A DNA stretch of 64,000 bases from Rhizophagus clarus (Eukaryota; Glomeromycota; Glomeromycetes; Glomerales; Glomeraceae), in contig BLAL01000298.1 of assembly GCA_015698045.1 (NCBI GenBank), forward strand, positions 521,440-585,439, read 5' to 3'. Positions within the stretch are counted from its first letter, which is position 1; each line of letters opens with the position of its first letter. The notes under the pieces are model-generated. The model saw only the letters and a list, made by a program, of their open reading frames with translations, was not told where the DNA came from and did not search any database. The position numbers and the translations under genes are program-made. Shown here in pieces: positions 1 through 12,195 of the stretch.

Positions 1-31
1 TTTTGTAACATTCCCGATTTTTTTTTTGCAG

Positions 32-240
32 TTAGATGTAATGTGAGTAAAGAGTATTCAGGCAAATTCGTGTATAAGCTAAAACAACCGTCTATCCTTT
101 TGTTTGGAGAGTCTAAAAAAGAAGAAAGGTCAATAGACAGTTTGCATAAGCGACAACGAAATGAGAAGGAAATACTTGCCAGTAATTATTGTAATTATTA
201 CAATTATCGTAACTGTCCAAACATATCCGAGATTTTATAA
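32..240 (+). CDS. Possible terminal exon of a gene starting outside the window
   Basis: An open frame of about 68 codons follows a poly-T stretch ending in CAG at 29-31, which looks like a fungal 3' splice site, and ends at TAA 238-240. The reading is basic and then rich in Asn and Tyr near its end (around 178-215). I recognise no domain. It may be the last exon of a gene that begins before position 1, or chance. No usable ATG start supports a complete gene here. Confidence 0.2.
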
Positions 241-530
241 AATCCAATATAATTTGTAATATCTCTCCCTTAATAAATCAATTCCAATGGTGACAGGGAC
301 TGGGATTATGATAAAAACATTCCTGATAACGGGTTGATCTATCGTCTTTTTGCTATGGAGTTCCTTCTCTATGTCTCCTTTGTCAGAAACACCTTTAAGT
401 TCGTCTTTCCAAGATTCTGATAAATAATTTTTTAGTAGACCTGATGATTTCGATTTTAGTATTTTCTGATCTATCAAGTCTAAAGGTGAGTTTCCAGCAA
501 GTGATAAATGAGCGAACTTGAGAGAAAAGG
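235..530 (-). CDS. Possible partial minus-strand exon, unknown product
   Basis: A minus-strand frame stays open from about 530 down to the stop at 235. The first ATG is at 477, but the frame continues upstream through a GNSPLDLID-like stretch reminiscent of an ankyrin-type turn. The C-terminal half is charged (KDELKG, DKGDIEKEL). No family could be assigned. It may be the last exon of a minus-strand gene whose earlier exons are unrecognisable, or a gene fragment. Confidence 0.2.
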
Positions 531-665
531 GAAAAATAATAAATGAGCAAGTTTTAGTTTTTGAGAAAAAGGAAAAAATCTTTTATTTGAGGGTATTATA
601 TACTTTTTTCTGAATACATTAAATACATTATGGCTCATAGTATTGACAATTCTTGAAAGACTCAA

Positions 666-2259
666 TCTTATGACGATTCAGTAAAAAAAAAAAAAAAAAA
701 AAAAATGATGCGAAAAAGACTGATGATCATGAGTGTTTAGGTTACGCAATTTCCGGTCGTCGTACGGTTGCATAAATGCGTCATTATAATGAGTCACATT
801 AATATTTTTTTTTAATTTATTCAGTGCACCATAGTAAAGTACTAAACAATCTTAAAATAATCAATTTAGTAATTTCTTTTAAAAGTAAATTTAATCACGG
901 AATAATAAAATGATTCAAAGATAAAACTTTTTGTAGTCCGTATTTCAACATTGTAGACCCAAACGATACTAATAAAAAAGCCACAATAGATCGATATTTC
1001 CCTTCAAAGAAAAAATTAAGATTCAGTTATTCTCATCTATCAAACTCTTATACGAACTCATCGCAACAATTTCTTTCGTAATCTTTATTCTCAAAAATCG
1101 GGGCATCAAAAGATCACGTGGTATTAACTAAAAACTTTAACCAAAAGAGGTAATATTAAGTAATGATTAGATGGGTCTAAAATTAGTGCTAAGCGTTTCA
1201 AACTGGTTAACCGAATAGCCGTGAATTTTGAATGATTGATAATTTGCGTCACAGTATTGAATTATTAACTTATTTTATCTTAGTCGGATTTTGATATTTC
1301 GCGACTTTTATTCACTAACCCAATCCCGACATTAAAAGAATTACATCAATTTGCTAATAGATTATCTTGCATCATTTATAATATTTATAATATATTATTT
1401 ACTTGCGGTATTTTTCCGAATAATGATTATAGATGTCGGGAATTGTGTCTTTATAAGAATTTTATTTTGATAAAACTAGTAAATCCCATTGTCAAAATTA
1501 AGGCTAACTTTCATTATTTCTCCATTTATTCATTAATTTAAATAATTAATTAATTAAACATTAATTATAATTATGACTGCAGCACATTCTTTGCCGTACA
1601 ACTTTTCTACAAATACAAATTGTACAGTATGAAAAAGAGGTGGGTTTTGCTTTCACCATTCGCTCACTTGCTAACAAGAACGATGCGACAACTTGTAAAA
1701 CTATTGGTTTAAATGAATTTCTATAGAGTTTTCGAGGAAGAACATTGACGCAAATGGTACATTCTATTCTTCCTGTTTAACCCCTAATAATTTCACATAA
1801 AACAAATATGCTCACACAAAAGAGATATGTGCGTTATAATAAAGAAAAAAAATATACCCCGGATTTTATCATACTATTGTTGGTCAGAATCAAAAGGTGG
1901 CCACTTTGTTACCCATTTAATATAACGTAGCATCGTACATCTCCGACACCTCCATGCACAAATAACGGAAATCGTCAGCCTAAAGTCATTTCACGTGACG
2001 ATTTTCGGAACAAATTATCTAAAAAAAGTAAAAAAATTTGAAATATAAATTTAAAATTCACATTAGCCCATTTGCTTCATCTCAACTAAATATAGATAAT
2101 GATCAGCCACTGATCAAATCAATTTTCAATGCCAATATAAAAAATTACAAATTCTAAAATATATTTATTTGTAACACAAAAGAAGAAAATCCAATTATGA
2201 TCTTGCTAATAAAGCTAATTAAAAATTTAGCAAAATGAGTATAAAAAAAAACGCACTAC

Positions 2260-2294
<35 letters not shown>

Positions 2295-2590
2295 TTTCCT
2301 GAGAAAGTAGTTTCGATGGCATTGTAATTTATAAAATTGACCCGCGTCAATTAAAATAATAGATTTTTATTCAAATTTATTATTTTAAAAATAACTGATT
2401 TGGTTAAATTAATATAGTGTATATAATAATAGATAGTGTAATCATTATTATATAAAAATTGTAATTTATGAATAAAAATATTTATTGAATATCCAAAAAA
2501 AAAAAAAGATTATAAATATTTTTTTCTTGGGATTAATTCAACTAAAATTTACAATAGCCGATAAGCAAATAGACAAAATTTATTGCGACG
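666..2590. other. Gene-free stretch upstream of the phosphate transporter
   Basis: AT-rich sequence without a convincing reading frame. It holds long homopolymers (A-runs near 683-704 and 2270-2294). The last few hundred bases before 2597 are presumably the promoter and 5' leader of the transporter. No recognisable element termini were seen. Confidence 0.5.
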
Positions 2591-2596
2591 AAAAAA

Positions 2597-4260
2597 ATGG
2601 ATCCTTTCAGTTATCTTTGGATATTTATTTTAGGAGTAATTATGTCTTTCTATGATGGTTTTAGTATTGGAGCAAACGACGTCGCAAACAGTTTTTCAAC
2701 GTCTGTCGGTTCAAGATCACTTACATTAAAACAAGCTTGCACTATTGCTGTATTTACCGAATTTAGTGGTGCTGTCTTATTTGGTCAAAGAACAGCCGAA
2801 ACCATTCGTGGTGAAATTATAAAGGTCGAACTATTTCATGATAGACCAGACTTACTCATGGTATATAAATTTTTAATTTATCTACACGTTTCTTAGTAAT
2901 GAATTTTAAATTAAAAGTATCTTTAACTTTTAGTTGGCTATGGTATGTGCATTATTCGGATCTGCAACGTGGGTTATTTTTGCTTCTTCAAAAGGATGGC
3001 CTGTGTCGACTACGCATTCAATTGGTTAGTAGTGTTCATTCACGTGATTTCTTTTTTAACCATAATCTGATGTACGTATATAATATATTTTAGTCGGAGC
3101 AATTATTGGAACTGGTGTTGCAGCTTTTGGAATGGTATGCTATATATCAATCTGATTACACATGTATTCATAGTATTCAAAGTATTCAAAAAATTTATTT
3201 TTTTTTTTAAATCAAGGAAGCTGTTGATTGGTCATATAATGGAGTCGCAAAAATAGTTACATCATGGGTCTTTTCACCTTTAATAGCTAGTGTAACAGCT
3301 TCGATTATCTTTTTGTTAACAAGATATTTTGTTCTGATGCATCAAGATACTTCATTCCAACGCGGTTTAGTTGCTGTACCCATTTATTTTGGGATTACTA
3401 TAGCTATAAATGTTCTTTTCCTTATAGCTAATGGTGTAAACTCCTTAAATCTTGATAAAGTTCCAGCCATAATCATTGCACCTATTGTTGTTGGTATAAC
3501 GCTAGTAATGTCAGCATTTTCATATTTTTTTTACGCACAGTGGTTAAGTATGTTTCATAATTTCTTCATCTATAATTAAATATATATTATTTGTGGATAT
3601 GATATGTATTAATTTTTGATTATAATTTTTTAGGACGTAAGATTCTTGGAAAAGAAAATAATCTTAAATGGTATCATATATTTGTTATTCCATTTATTGG
3701 ACCTCGATATGAAGAAAGTTCCGATTCTATAGAGATGGGTGACCGAAATCCTACTAAAGATACAGTTGAAGGAGATTCAATAACTTCAATTGAAAATGAG
3801 AAATCATCAGTGCGAAAGCTTTTTAAAAAATTGTTAGGTTTACTTCAAAGTGGTGTTGAAAAAGAAGTAGCTGATTATAGAGCACATGAAACTAGAGAGA
3901 TGCATGATAATGCTACCAAATTCGATAGGGATACAGAAAGATTATATTCTTTTCTTCAAATTATGACTGGATCTTTTGCATCATTCGCTCATGGGTCAAA
4001 TGATGTTGCTAATGCTGTTGGACCATTGGCTACAATATATCTCATTTACGCATCTGGTGAAGTAGATCCATCAGGTAGATCACCTGCACCACTTTGGCTA
4101 TTGGCTTTGGGTGGTGCTGCTATCGATGCCGGACTATTATTTTATGGTTACCATGTAATGAGATCACTTGGTAATCAAATTACTTATCACAGTCCGTCTC
4201 GTGGTTTCTCTATGGAATTGGGCACATCATTAACAGTATTAACAGCTTCAAAAGTTGGTA

Positions 4261-4300
<40 letters not shown>

Positions 4301-4625
4301 CGAAATTCACAATTTCACATTCTAACTTTCTTATTCAAAATATAAAGGGTTTCCTATATCAACGACCCATTGCATTACAGGAGCAACTGCTGGTGTGGGT
4401 TTATGTAATGGAAAATGGAAGGCCCTTAACTGGAAGCTCTTAGCATGGTGCTTCTTTAGTTGGGCATTGACTGTACCGGTACTTGATATTATTTATTTGA
4501 TAAAGTTTCACGGTTCTTTTACTTAAATGCTAAATTGTTGTTATTATTATTACTCTTATTAGGCGGCTGCAGCTATTGCTGGTTGTTTATACGCTTTTGC
4601 TATACATTCACCACGACTAGATTAA
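2597..4625 (+). CDS. PHO89: PiT-family inorganic phosphate transporter (Pho89/Pho-4 type), 7 exons
   Basis: Predicted plasma-membrane symporter of the PiT family (Pfam PHO4). Fungal members such as yeast Pho89 and Neurospora Pho-4 take up phosphate with sodium. Exons by GT-AG and phase: 2597-2860, 2934-3024, 3094-3134, 3217-3547, 3634-4257, 4348-4478 and 4563-4625, giving about 514 residues (Pho89 has 574). Both signature repeats are present: GANDVANSF near residue 26 and GSNDVANAVGPLATI in the fifth exon, each followed later by a helix start with PVSTTH or PISTTH. Hydrophobic segments cluster in the N- and C-terminal thirds around a charged cytoplasmic loop (about 3735-3950). The fifth intron contains a run of 34 A. 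All phases close without frameshift, so the gene looks intact. Phosphate uptake fits an arbuscular mycorrhizal fungus; the coupling ion is inferred from the family. Confidence 0.93.
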
Positions 4626-4975
4626 ACTCAGGCTACGAGATATTAACATTTAATCAGAATCATTCGATAACCCAATCGATCCTCTGAAAATTCATTGAGA
4701 ATATATACTGTATGCCGTATTATAATTTAAATTTGGGTAGTTGGATGTTGTAAATTTTTTTTTTTTTTTTGTATTTTTATGGTTTTTTTCCTTTAAATAA
4801 CACCAAAAAATTATAAATTGTATGATTTCCTTTCTTGTAATTTTTTTTTTAAGGAAAAAAAAAAATATTTATTTTATTTTTGGATGGTACATTAACTGCA
4901 TTAAGTATTTGTAATTTTACACTTAAAAAAAAGATAATCAAGTTACCAATTACTATTATTTATTAATATTTAATT

Positions 4976-5006
<31 letters not shown>

Positions 5007-5960
5007 GGATTGTTCTTTTTTTTTCTGTGAAAAGGAAGGATTTGGAAAAAAAAAAAAATTTAAGAATTTTAAGATTGCACTATTTTTTTTTGTAAATGTC
5101 AAAACATTCATCATTCTATAAATGCATTTAACAATAATAATAAAAAATCGACACACTATAAAATAATAGAAAGAATGATTTTCGATAATTATTAAATTTC
5201 TTTTTCCGTTCTTTAGGACGCTTCGCTTTTTTTACTGCGGTTGAAACGATTAAGTTATTTTAACTTGACCATTCACTAATATCGGATTGATAATGGTGTT
5301 CCCCAACTTTTTTTTTTTTTTTTTGATCAAAACATTAATAAAATTAATAAAAAGTATAAATTTTTTAATTATTTATGAAACATTGTTACCGGTACCACAG
5401 TCAGTACCACTGGTATCATGTTACACTGACGGAAATTTTACTATTTCATCCAATAAATTAAACACGTTTATATATTTATCAAGATTTCTTTTCCTAAAGT
5501 TTTAACAATAATGGCAAATTGGCTTGTTTTTTATTACATTTAAGGATCATAATAATGCGGGTACAGCGGGCACAATAGGCAACAAAAATAAATAATCCCT
5601 GAAAAAATATCCGAATATGCAGCAAAAATCACAAATCAAAGTAATCTTTGCCCTTATATCATATTATAGTTTATTACTGTAAAAAGAACTGATCTTCATT
5701 TATATATTATATCAGATATATCAATGTAGAATTAACGATTATTTGTTATTAAAAAGAGATGGATCTCGGGATTCCCGTAATGAATTTCATGCGTACGAAG
5801 ATAAGATCGTTTTCTCACTGGTTTATACGTGTATTCTGGACAATTTTGGGATATTTATAGAAAATTAGAACGTAACATTATATTTGCAACTCATAATTAA
5901 TAGTGTATTATCATTATAAACTGATTTTTTTAAAAAATTTTGTTATATATTATCATAGGT
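4626..5960. other. Intergenic stretch downstream of the transporter
   Basis: Contains the transporter 3' UTR followed by AT-rich sequence with many poly-T and poly-A tracts (4750-4770, 4978-5006, 5308-5324). Short reading frames here are low-complexity and unconvincing. No repeats with matching ends were found. Confidence 0.45.
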
Positions 5961-5964
5961 TCGG

Positions 5965-6021
5965 AACTGTGAATATCAATGATTTTCACGGCCGCCGTGA
6001 AAATCAATGATATTCCACAGT
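5965..6021. repeat. Near-perfect inverted repeat (hairpin), 28-base arms
   Basis: Arms 5965-5992 and 5994-6021 are reverse complements around a single central base at 5993, with one mismatch and one inserted base. The centre reads CACGGCCGCCGTG and is far more GC-rich than its surroundings. It could form a long stem. I see no flanking target duplication. It may be the fused ends of a deleted element or a recombination or structured-RNA site. Confidence 0.75.
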
Positions 6022-6520
6022 GATTCAATATTGATATACTGTGGGAATTTTAAAAAAAGGAGCCGTGGGATAAATAACGTTAAATGGTTTAAAGAAATTC
6101 CCATGTCAAAAACAAAATTATTCTATTTATTTATTTATTTATTTATTTAGCAGTTAAAAAATTCTGTATTATAAAAAAATTGATACATGATGAATAAATA
6201 ATATCAAATCATATATTAAATTATTAAAATAGGTATTTATATATTTTCTTTAATTTTATTTAAAAAAAAATATTTATATATATAAATTGAGAATTGTAAA
6301 GTCATATTTGAAATTTAAACTTTATTTGATTTTTCTTATTTTCCGATTGCTATTAAATATTTCTTTTTTAGAATATAACTATAGTAACTAAAATAATTCA
6401 ATTTTAAAAAACATTTATCAGAAAGTTAAGATAAACTTTAAATCAGAAAGCTTTAATAAGTATAATAAAAAGATTGATAGCAACTTCAATTACAATTATA
6501 ATAAAAAATTCTTTTGGGAT

Positions 6521-6599
6521 AGTGACATATATTAGCTAATATTTTTTTACTATAGGTGCTTACTCCCACCCCCTAAAATATTAGCTAATATATGTCACT
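6521..6599. repeat. Perfect 25-bp inverted repeat with a 29-base loop
   Basis: AGTGACATATATTAGCTAAT begins the left arm (6521-6545) and the right arm (6575-6599) is its exact reverse complement. The loop contains an unusual C-rich stretch (CCCACCCCCT). Perfect arms in otherwise drifting AT-rich DNA suggest a recent MITE or a functional hairpin. Flanks do not show a clear target duplication. Confidence 0.75.
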
Positions 6600-7494
6600 G
6601 CCTTACTCTTTAAACAAATATTTTTTTAATATACTCAAAGTTATATTTAATAAAAACTTTATTTATAAATGTAAACTGATAAAAATAAACAGTTTTTTTT
6701 TTTATTTTTATTAAGTAATACAATTTTTAATATTGGTATTAATGCAATTTTTTTGCTGATCATATTTTAATTAATGATTAATATGTGATCTGAAATGACT
6801 GCTGTATACATGTTGCCAAAATTGGCCAAAATTATTTCTGAAATTGAAAGTCTAAAGGCTAAAATTGGCTAGAAATATTTTAGTAATTTGGTTAAAACTC
6901 CGCATGAGCCGGCTCAAGTCAAGCTACAATCTGGCTTGGCTTGAAAAAAAAATTCTGACTTGAACCAAAATGAGTCAAACCACAAAAAATCTTGGCTCGA
7001 CTCATTCAAGCCAAGCTGAGCCATGAAAAATTCTGGCTCAAGCCAAGTTGAGCTTGAGCTGACTCAAGCTGGCTCAAACTTTATTATCAAAAAAACAAAG
7101 CTGAAATCAGATGTTTTTATATATAAAGTTACAAAAAAAAATACTGGAACTAATAGTCCTGATCTTTCTATTCATAAAATTGAAAAAAAAATGCCAGAAC
7201 TAATGGTCCTGGCAGGACCTCAAATAATACTAATATAACTCATATACAGGTTTGCATAGAGTTTATATGAAATTACTTTTTAAACTTACAAATTGAGTTT
7301 GCGTAGATTGGTCAATTTGGGAGTAACTCATATATTATGTTTGCATAGAGTTTATAATAGATATATGTGGATTTATTTTTAAAAAATACTAATTTTGGTA
7401 AATTAAATTACTCGGTATTTACCAAAATTTATTTTATTTTATTTATTTTTTCACTTTTTTTCAGTATTTTATATTAAATTTATTTATTTTTATT

Positions 7495-8251
7495 ATTCTT
7501 TTTCAGTTTTAATACCCTAATTCCAAAAGCCTGATCGTATTTTTTGCCTGGCAACACTATAAAAAATAAAAAAAAATAATTAATTAGTTAAAAAAATACT
7601 GAAAAACACTTCCTTCCCTCCCTCTTACCTTAATTTCAAAAGTCCAGTCATGTTTTTCATCTGGCAATACTATAAAAAATAAAAAAAAATCAATAACTTA
7701 ATTAGTTAAAAAAAAAATAACAAAAGACACCTCACCCACCCTCCCTTACTTTAATTCCAAAAGTCCAGTCATGCTTTTCATCTGGCAACACTACAAAAAA
7801 TAAAAAAAAAATAATTAATTAATTAGTTAAAAAAAATTATTGAAAAACACTTCTCTCACCCTCCCTTACCTTAATTTCAAAAGTCCAGTCATGCTTTTTA
7901 TCTGGCAATACTACAAAAAAATAAAAAAAAGTTAATACTTAATTAATTAAAAAAATAACGAAACACCTCTCCTAACCCTTCCTTACCTTAATTCTAAAAG
8001 TCCAGTCATGCTTTTTGTCTGGCAACACTACAAAAAGTAAAAAAAATTAATACTTAATTAATTAAAAAAAATAATGAAACACCTCTCCCAACCCTCCCTT
8101 ATCTTAATTCTAAAAGTCCGACCATGCTTTTCATCTGGCAACACTACAAAAAATAAAAAAAACAATTAGTTAAAAAAAATACTGAAAAACACTTCCCCAC
8201 CCCCCCTTACCTTAATTCCAAAAGTTCAGTCATGCTTTTCGTCCAGCAACA
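7495..8251. repeat. Minisatellite, ~115-bp unit, left block (about 7 copies)
   Basis: Each unit contains the core CCTTAATTCCAAAAGTCCAG, then TCATGCTTTTCATCTGGCAA, then ACACTACAAAAAATAAAA, an AT spacer and a CT-rich stretch. Copies begin near 7506, 7628, 7748, 7868, 7988, 8100 and 8208. The block ends where the hAT element enters it at 8260. The same unit in the same orientation resumes at 11717. Confidence 0.85.
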
Positions 8252-8580
8252 CTACAAATAGTGTTTCGATCCGGATAGAAACTGTTATCCGGATAAATTA
8301 AAAAAATTATCCAGTTTTTATCTGGATAATCCAGTTCAGATAAAAATCCAGATATATCCAGATAGAAACCGAAATCCGGATAAAAATTATACAATTTTTT
8401 TTTGTAAATCAAGAAATTTATAGCATATATTAGATTTAATTCATAGCATAGATTTAATTAAATTCGCGGCATTTATTTAATTATTTTCGTGGCATTTGCT
8501 TAATTAATTTCGTAGTGTTTATTAGTTTAATATCATAGTATTTTCTTAATTAATTTTGTAATTAACTTCATTTATGTCTT

Positions 8581-8752
8581 TGTTTAATTATTTTCGTGGA
8601 ATTTGTTTAATTATTTTCGTGGAATTTGTTTAATTATTTTCGTGGAATTTGTTTAATTATTTTCGTGGAATTTGTTTAATTATTTTCATGGAATTTGTTT
8701 AATTATTTTCGTGGAATTTGTTTAATTATTTTCGTGAAATTTGTTTAATTAA
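8581..8752. repeat. 23-bp tandem repeat inside the hAT 5' region (about 7 copies)
   Basis: The unit is close to CGTGGAATTTGTTTAATTATTTT repeated head to tail with very few changes (one copy has CATGG, one CGTGA). It lies between the left subterminal repeats and the transposase start. The near identity of the copies suggests recent slippage or unequal exchange. Confidence 0.85.
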
Positions 8753-9021
8753 TTTCTTATTATTAATTTCATGGAATTTATTAAATTTGTAGCAATAAAA
8801 TTTTGTAAAATTTTACAATATTAATCAGATAAATTTATTATTTAGACCTATTGATTTATGACAATTATTATTTGTTTATTAAAACTTTTACAAATAAAAT
8901 CACAGTTAATTCAGTTCTAAGCCATAATAAAGATTAATAAATACTGTACATTCCCTTGTTGAATTTTTCATAATTTCAATTAAAGTTTATTTTATTGAAA
9001 GCTAAAATAATTCACAAAATT

Positions 9022-11342
9022 ATGGAAAATAACAATGATCAAGATTACATTATTACCTTAAGTGAAAATGAAGATTCTAGTGATAAAATTGTTGAAATTA
9101 CTCCAACATCACTAGCAAAGAAAAAAAGAGGACGTCCTGCAAAATTATCTAAAGCCCTTGGAAAACAAAAAATGACAAATACTACACTAGAATCAACAGA
9201 TCGAGCACCAAATGATTTAAATCTCTTTAAACAAACTGCTGCAATAATTAAACCACAAACAAAAGTAAGTTGGGTATGGGATTATTTTATTAGAAAACAA
9301 AATGATAAAGGAGAAATACGTGCATATTGTCAGTTTTTATTAGATGATGGAGAAAAATGCTCAAAAAATTACAAATATGATGGGTCTACAGGAAATCTCA
9401 GTTACCATCTTGTTAAACATGGAATTATACCACCTCTAGAAAGCGGCATTATATCACCAATGCATACTCAATCTGCATCCAATAAAAATGGACAAAAAGA
9501 AAAAGAATTATCAACACTACGGTGGATTTTACTTACAACTCAACCATTATCAACCATAACTCAAAAGGCATATATTAAGCATATGTATATTATAGATCCA
9601 CAATTTACAGTTCCTGGAGAAAAAAAATTAAGAATGATGATTGCTCGCAGTTATGGGTATAATAAAGAAAAATTGAAACTGCTTTTAAAAACTGCTCAAT
9701 CAATATCTTTAACTACTGATTTGTGGTCTTCTCGTTCAAAACATGAATATTTAGGCTTAACAGCAACTTGGATCAATAAAAATTTTGAAATAATGGATGT
9801 TTTGCTTGAAATATCCTATTTTCCAACACCACATACTGCAAAAGCAATTACTGAAGGTATTAAAAATGCTATGCAAAAGTGAAAAATTGAAAATCTTGTT
9901 GTATCAATAACAACAGACAATGGAGCAAATGTAGTAGCTGCTATTCGAGATTTAACACCAATTAAAAGATTCTCATGTGCTGCTCATACTTTGCAGCTGG
10001 CAATTAGTAAAGGATTAAAAGTTGTAGAAATTTGGTATCACGTACAAAACAACTAATAAAATTTTTTTCTACTCAAAAACAAATTGAACGATTGATTAAA
10101 GTGCAAAAAGAGATTGGTTATGAAGAACCATTACATTTAATACAAGATATATCTACTAGGTAAATATTTTAATTCAATTTAATTATTTAATAAATTTTAT
10201 CCTAATTTATATAATTATTGTTGTTTAATTACTTAAGGTGAAACTCTTCATATTTGGCATGGGATCGGCTGATTTTTCTTCAATATGCTGTGCTTCAACT
10301 TAGTGTAAACTTGTCTTGTTCTCTTATATCTGAAGAAAAAACTGATGGAATTAGATTAAAAAAAATTATGATAAAAGATAATGAATGGGAGTTATTAGAT
10401 GAATTATGTAATATTTTGGCACTATTTGAGAAAGCTACACGAGATTTTTCTGGAAATACTTATGTTACATTAAGTCAAATGTTTCCTATTATTACAGATC
10501 TCACAAATTCTTTAAAACCATCTGATAATTCATATGAAGTATTAGAAGATTCTGATAATAATACTATTAATTCTGATATAGTAGAAGAAGAAAGTTCACA
10601 AATTGAAGTAGATTATAGTAATATTTCAGAAGTATTAAAAAATGTAAAAAATAAAATTTATTTAGGTTTGAAACATTATTGGGCAATGCCAGATAAGTTT
10701 GGCATTATGGCAGCACTTTTGGATCCAAGGTATAAAGATCTTAATTTTATAACTGATGAAGAAACAAAAGTAAAAATTCATTCAAGTTTACAAATACAAT
10801 ATGATCAATTAAAGAGAGAAATGCAGCAACAAACTAGTACTCCACCATCACCCACAATTTCAACAATTTCAACTACCTCAACAAGTTCAACTCCTAGCAT
10901 AAGATCTTTACATGAGCATCAAGAAAGACGTCAACAAAAAGTAAAAAAAGTATTTCAAACAAAAGAAAGTTCTACTTCATCATCAGCAATAGCTGATGAA
11001 ATTACTACTTATTTTCTTTTACCAGTTGCTAGGGAAAATAAAAACCCATTAGATTGGTGGAAATCAAAACAGGAAATTTTTCCAGTTCTTTCTATTATTG
11101 CATGAAAATATTTAGGAATTCCTGCTACTTCTGTAGCTTCTGAACGACTTTTCTCAGATGCAGGAAACCACATTACAGCAAAAAGAAGCTTATTGGATCC
11201 TGCTTTATTAGGTAAAATGGTATTTTTAAAACGTAACATGAAAACTATGGATCATATTAATATATTTCCACCAGATTTGGATGTGGAAAATAATAATTAT
11301 GTGGAAGATGAACACGAATTGGAAGAATTATTAGATAAATGA
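9022..11342 (+). pseudogene. hAT transposase with BED zinc finger, inactivated
   Basis: Starts at ATG 9022 (frame open from 8995) and ends at TGA 11340-11342. Order: an AT-hook-like basic stretch (KKKRGRPAK); a BED-type zinc finger beginning WVWDYF with Cys pair and HLVKH; the RNase H-fold region starting TTDLWSS and continuing past 9882 with TTDNGANV and SCAAHTLQL; a C-terminal hAT dimerisation domain (DWWKSK, then [12 protein letters not shown]). One intron is likely at 10160-10237. The gene is broken by in-frame TGA at 9880-9882, 10239-10241 and 11103-11105, each at a position where the family has Trp, and by a one-base loss near 10030. Domain order and element ends leave little doubt about the family; the protein cannot be made in one piece. 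Confidence 0.92.
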
Positions 11343-11716
11343 TATTACATTTTTCATTATTTTTTTTATTAAATGTATTGAATTTTATTCTATTAAATAT
11401 TTTTTATTAAATGTATTAAATTTTATTTTATTAAATAAAGAATTTTATTATAAGAATATTTACACGTTTTTAATTATTAAATTATTCTATCATATACTTT
11501 GAAATAAAAATGAAAATTAAAAGAACTATTATTTAAGATATTTAATATTAAAAAATTTTTTTTTTATATTTTTTATCCGGATACTGGATCTGACCTGGAT
11601 ATTTTTATCTGGATAATTATCTGGATAAAAATTGCGTTTATCCGGATATCCGAAAAAATAAATTATCCGGGTCCAATCGGTTGGACCCGGTCACAGATCA
11701 AAACACTAACTACAAA

Positions 11717-12195
11717 AAATAAAAAAAAAGTAATTAATTAGTTAAAAAAAATTACTAAAAAACACTTCCCCCATCCTCCCTTACCTTAATTCTAAAAGTC
11801 CGGTCATGCTTTTCATCTGGTAATACTACAAAAAAATAAAAAAAGTTAATACTTAATTAATTAAAAAAAACAACAAAACACCTCTCCCAACTCTCTCTTA
11901 CCTTAATTCCAAAAGTCCGATCATGCTTTTCATCTGGCAACACTACAAAAAGTAAAAAAAAAGTTAATACTTAATTAATTAAAAAAAAAATAACGATACA
12001 CCTCCCCAACTTCTCCCTTACCTTAATTCCAAAAGTCTGGTCATGCCTTTCGTCTGGCAATATTACAAAAAATAAAAATAAAAAATAATTAATTAATTAG
12101 TTAAAAAAAATACCAAAAAACACTTCCCATCCTTTCTTACCTTAATTCTAAAAGTCCAGTCATGCTTTTCATCTGGCAACACTACAAAAATAAAC
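11717..12195. repeat. Minisatellite, ~115-bp unit, right block (about 4 copies)
   Basis: Continuation of the array found at 7495-8251, same orientation, displaced by the hAT element. Copies have their cores near 11779, 11898, 12016 and 12136. It is followed by the right arm of the surrounding inverted-repeat element. Confidence 0.85.

Larger units (their letters stand above)
8260..11708 (+). mobile_element. hAT-superfamily DNA transposon, 3449 bp, with 8-bp target duplication
   Basis: Termini are TAGTGTTTCGATC at 8260 and its near-perfect complement GATCAAAACACTA ending at 11708. The 8-bp target duplication ACTACAAA is exact (8252-8259 and 11709-11716), the length expected for hAT. The target is a unit of the minisatellite: removing the element and one duplication restores the normal repeat. 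Both ends hold many copies of TATCCGGA/TATCTGGA-type motifs, the subterminal repeats where hAT transposases usually bind, and the right end has a small palindrome (GGGTCCAA-TCGG-TTGGACCC). The element contains one decayed transposase gene. Confidence 0.93.

Noticed and set aside
5990-6000. GGCCGCC as a restriction-site or cloning remnant
   Set aside because: It is the centre of a natural 57-bp inverted repeat in native flanking DNA; no vector sequence is present.
9880-9882. TGA decoded as Trp (alternative genetic code)
   Set aside because: COG3 ends at TGA and intact host genes use TGG for Trp; the TGA sites are confined to mobile or decayed genes.
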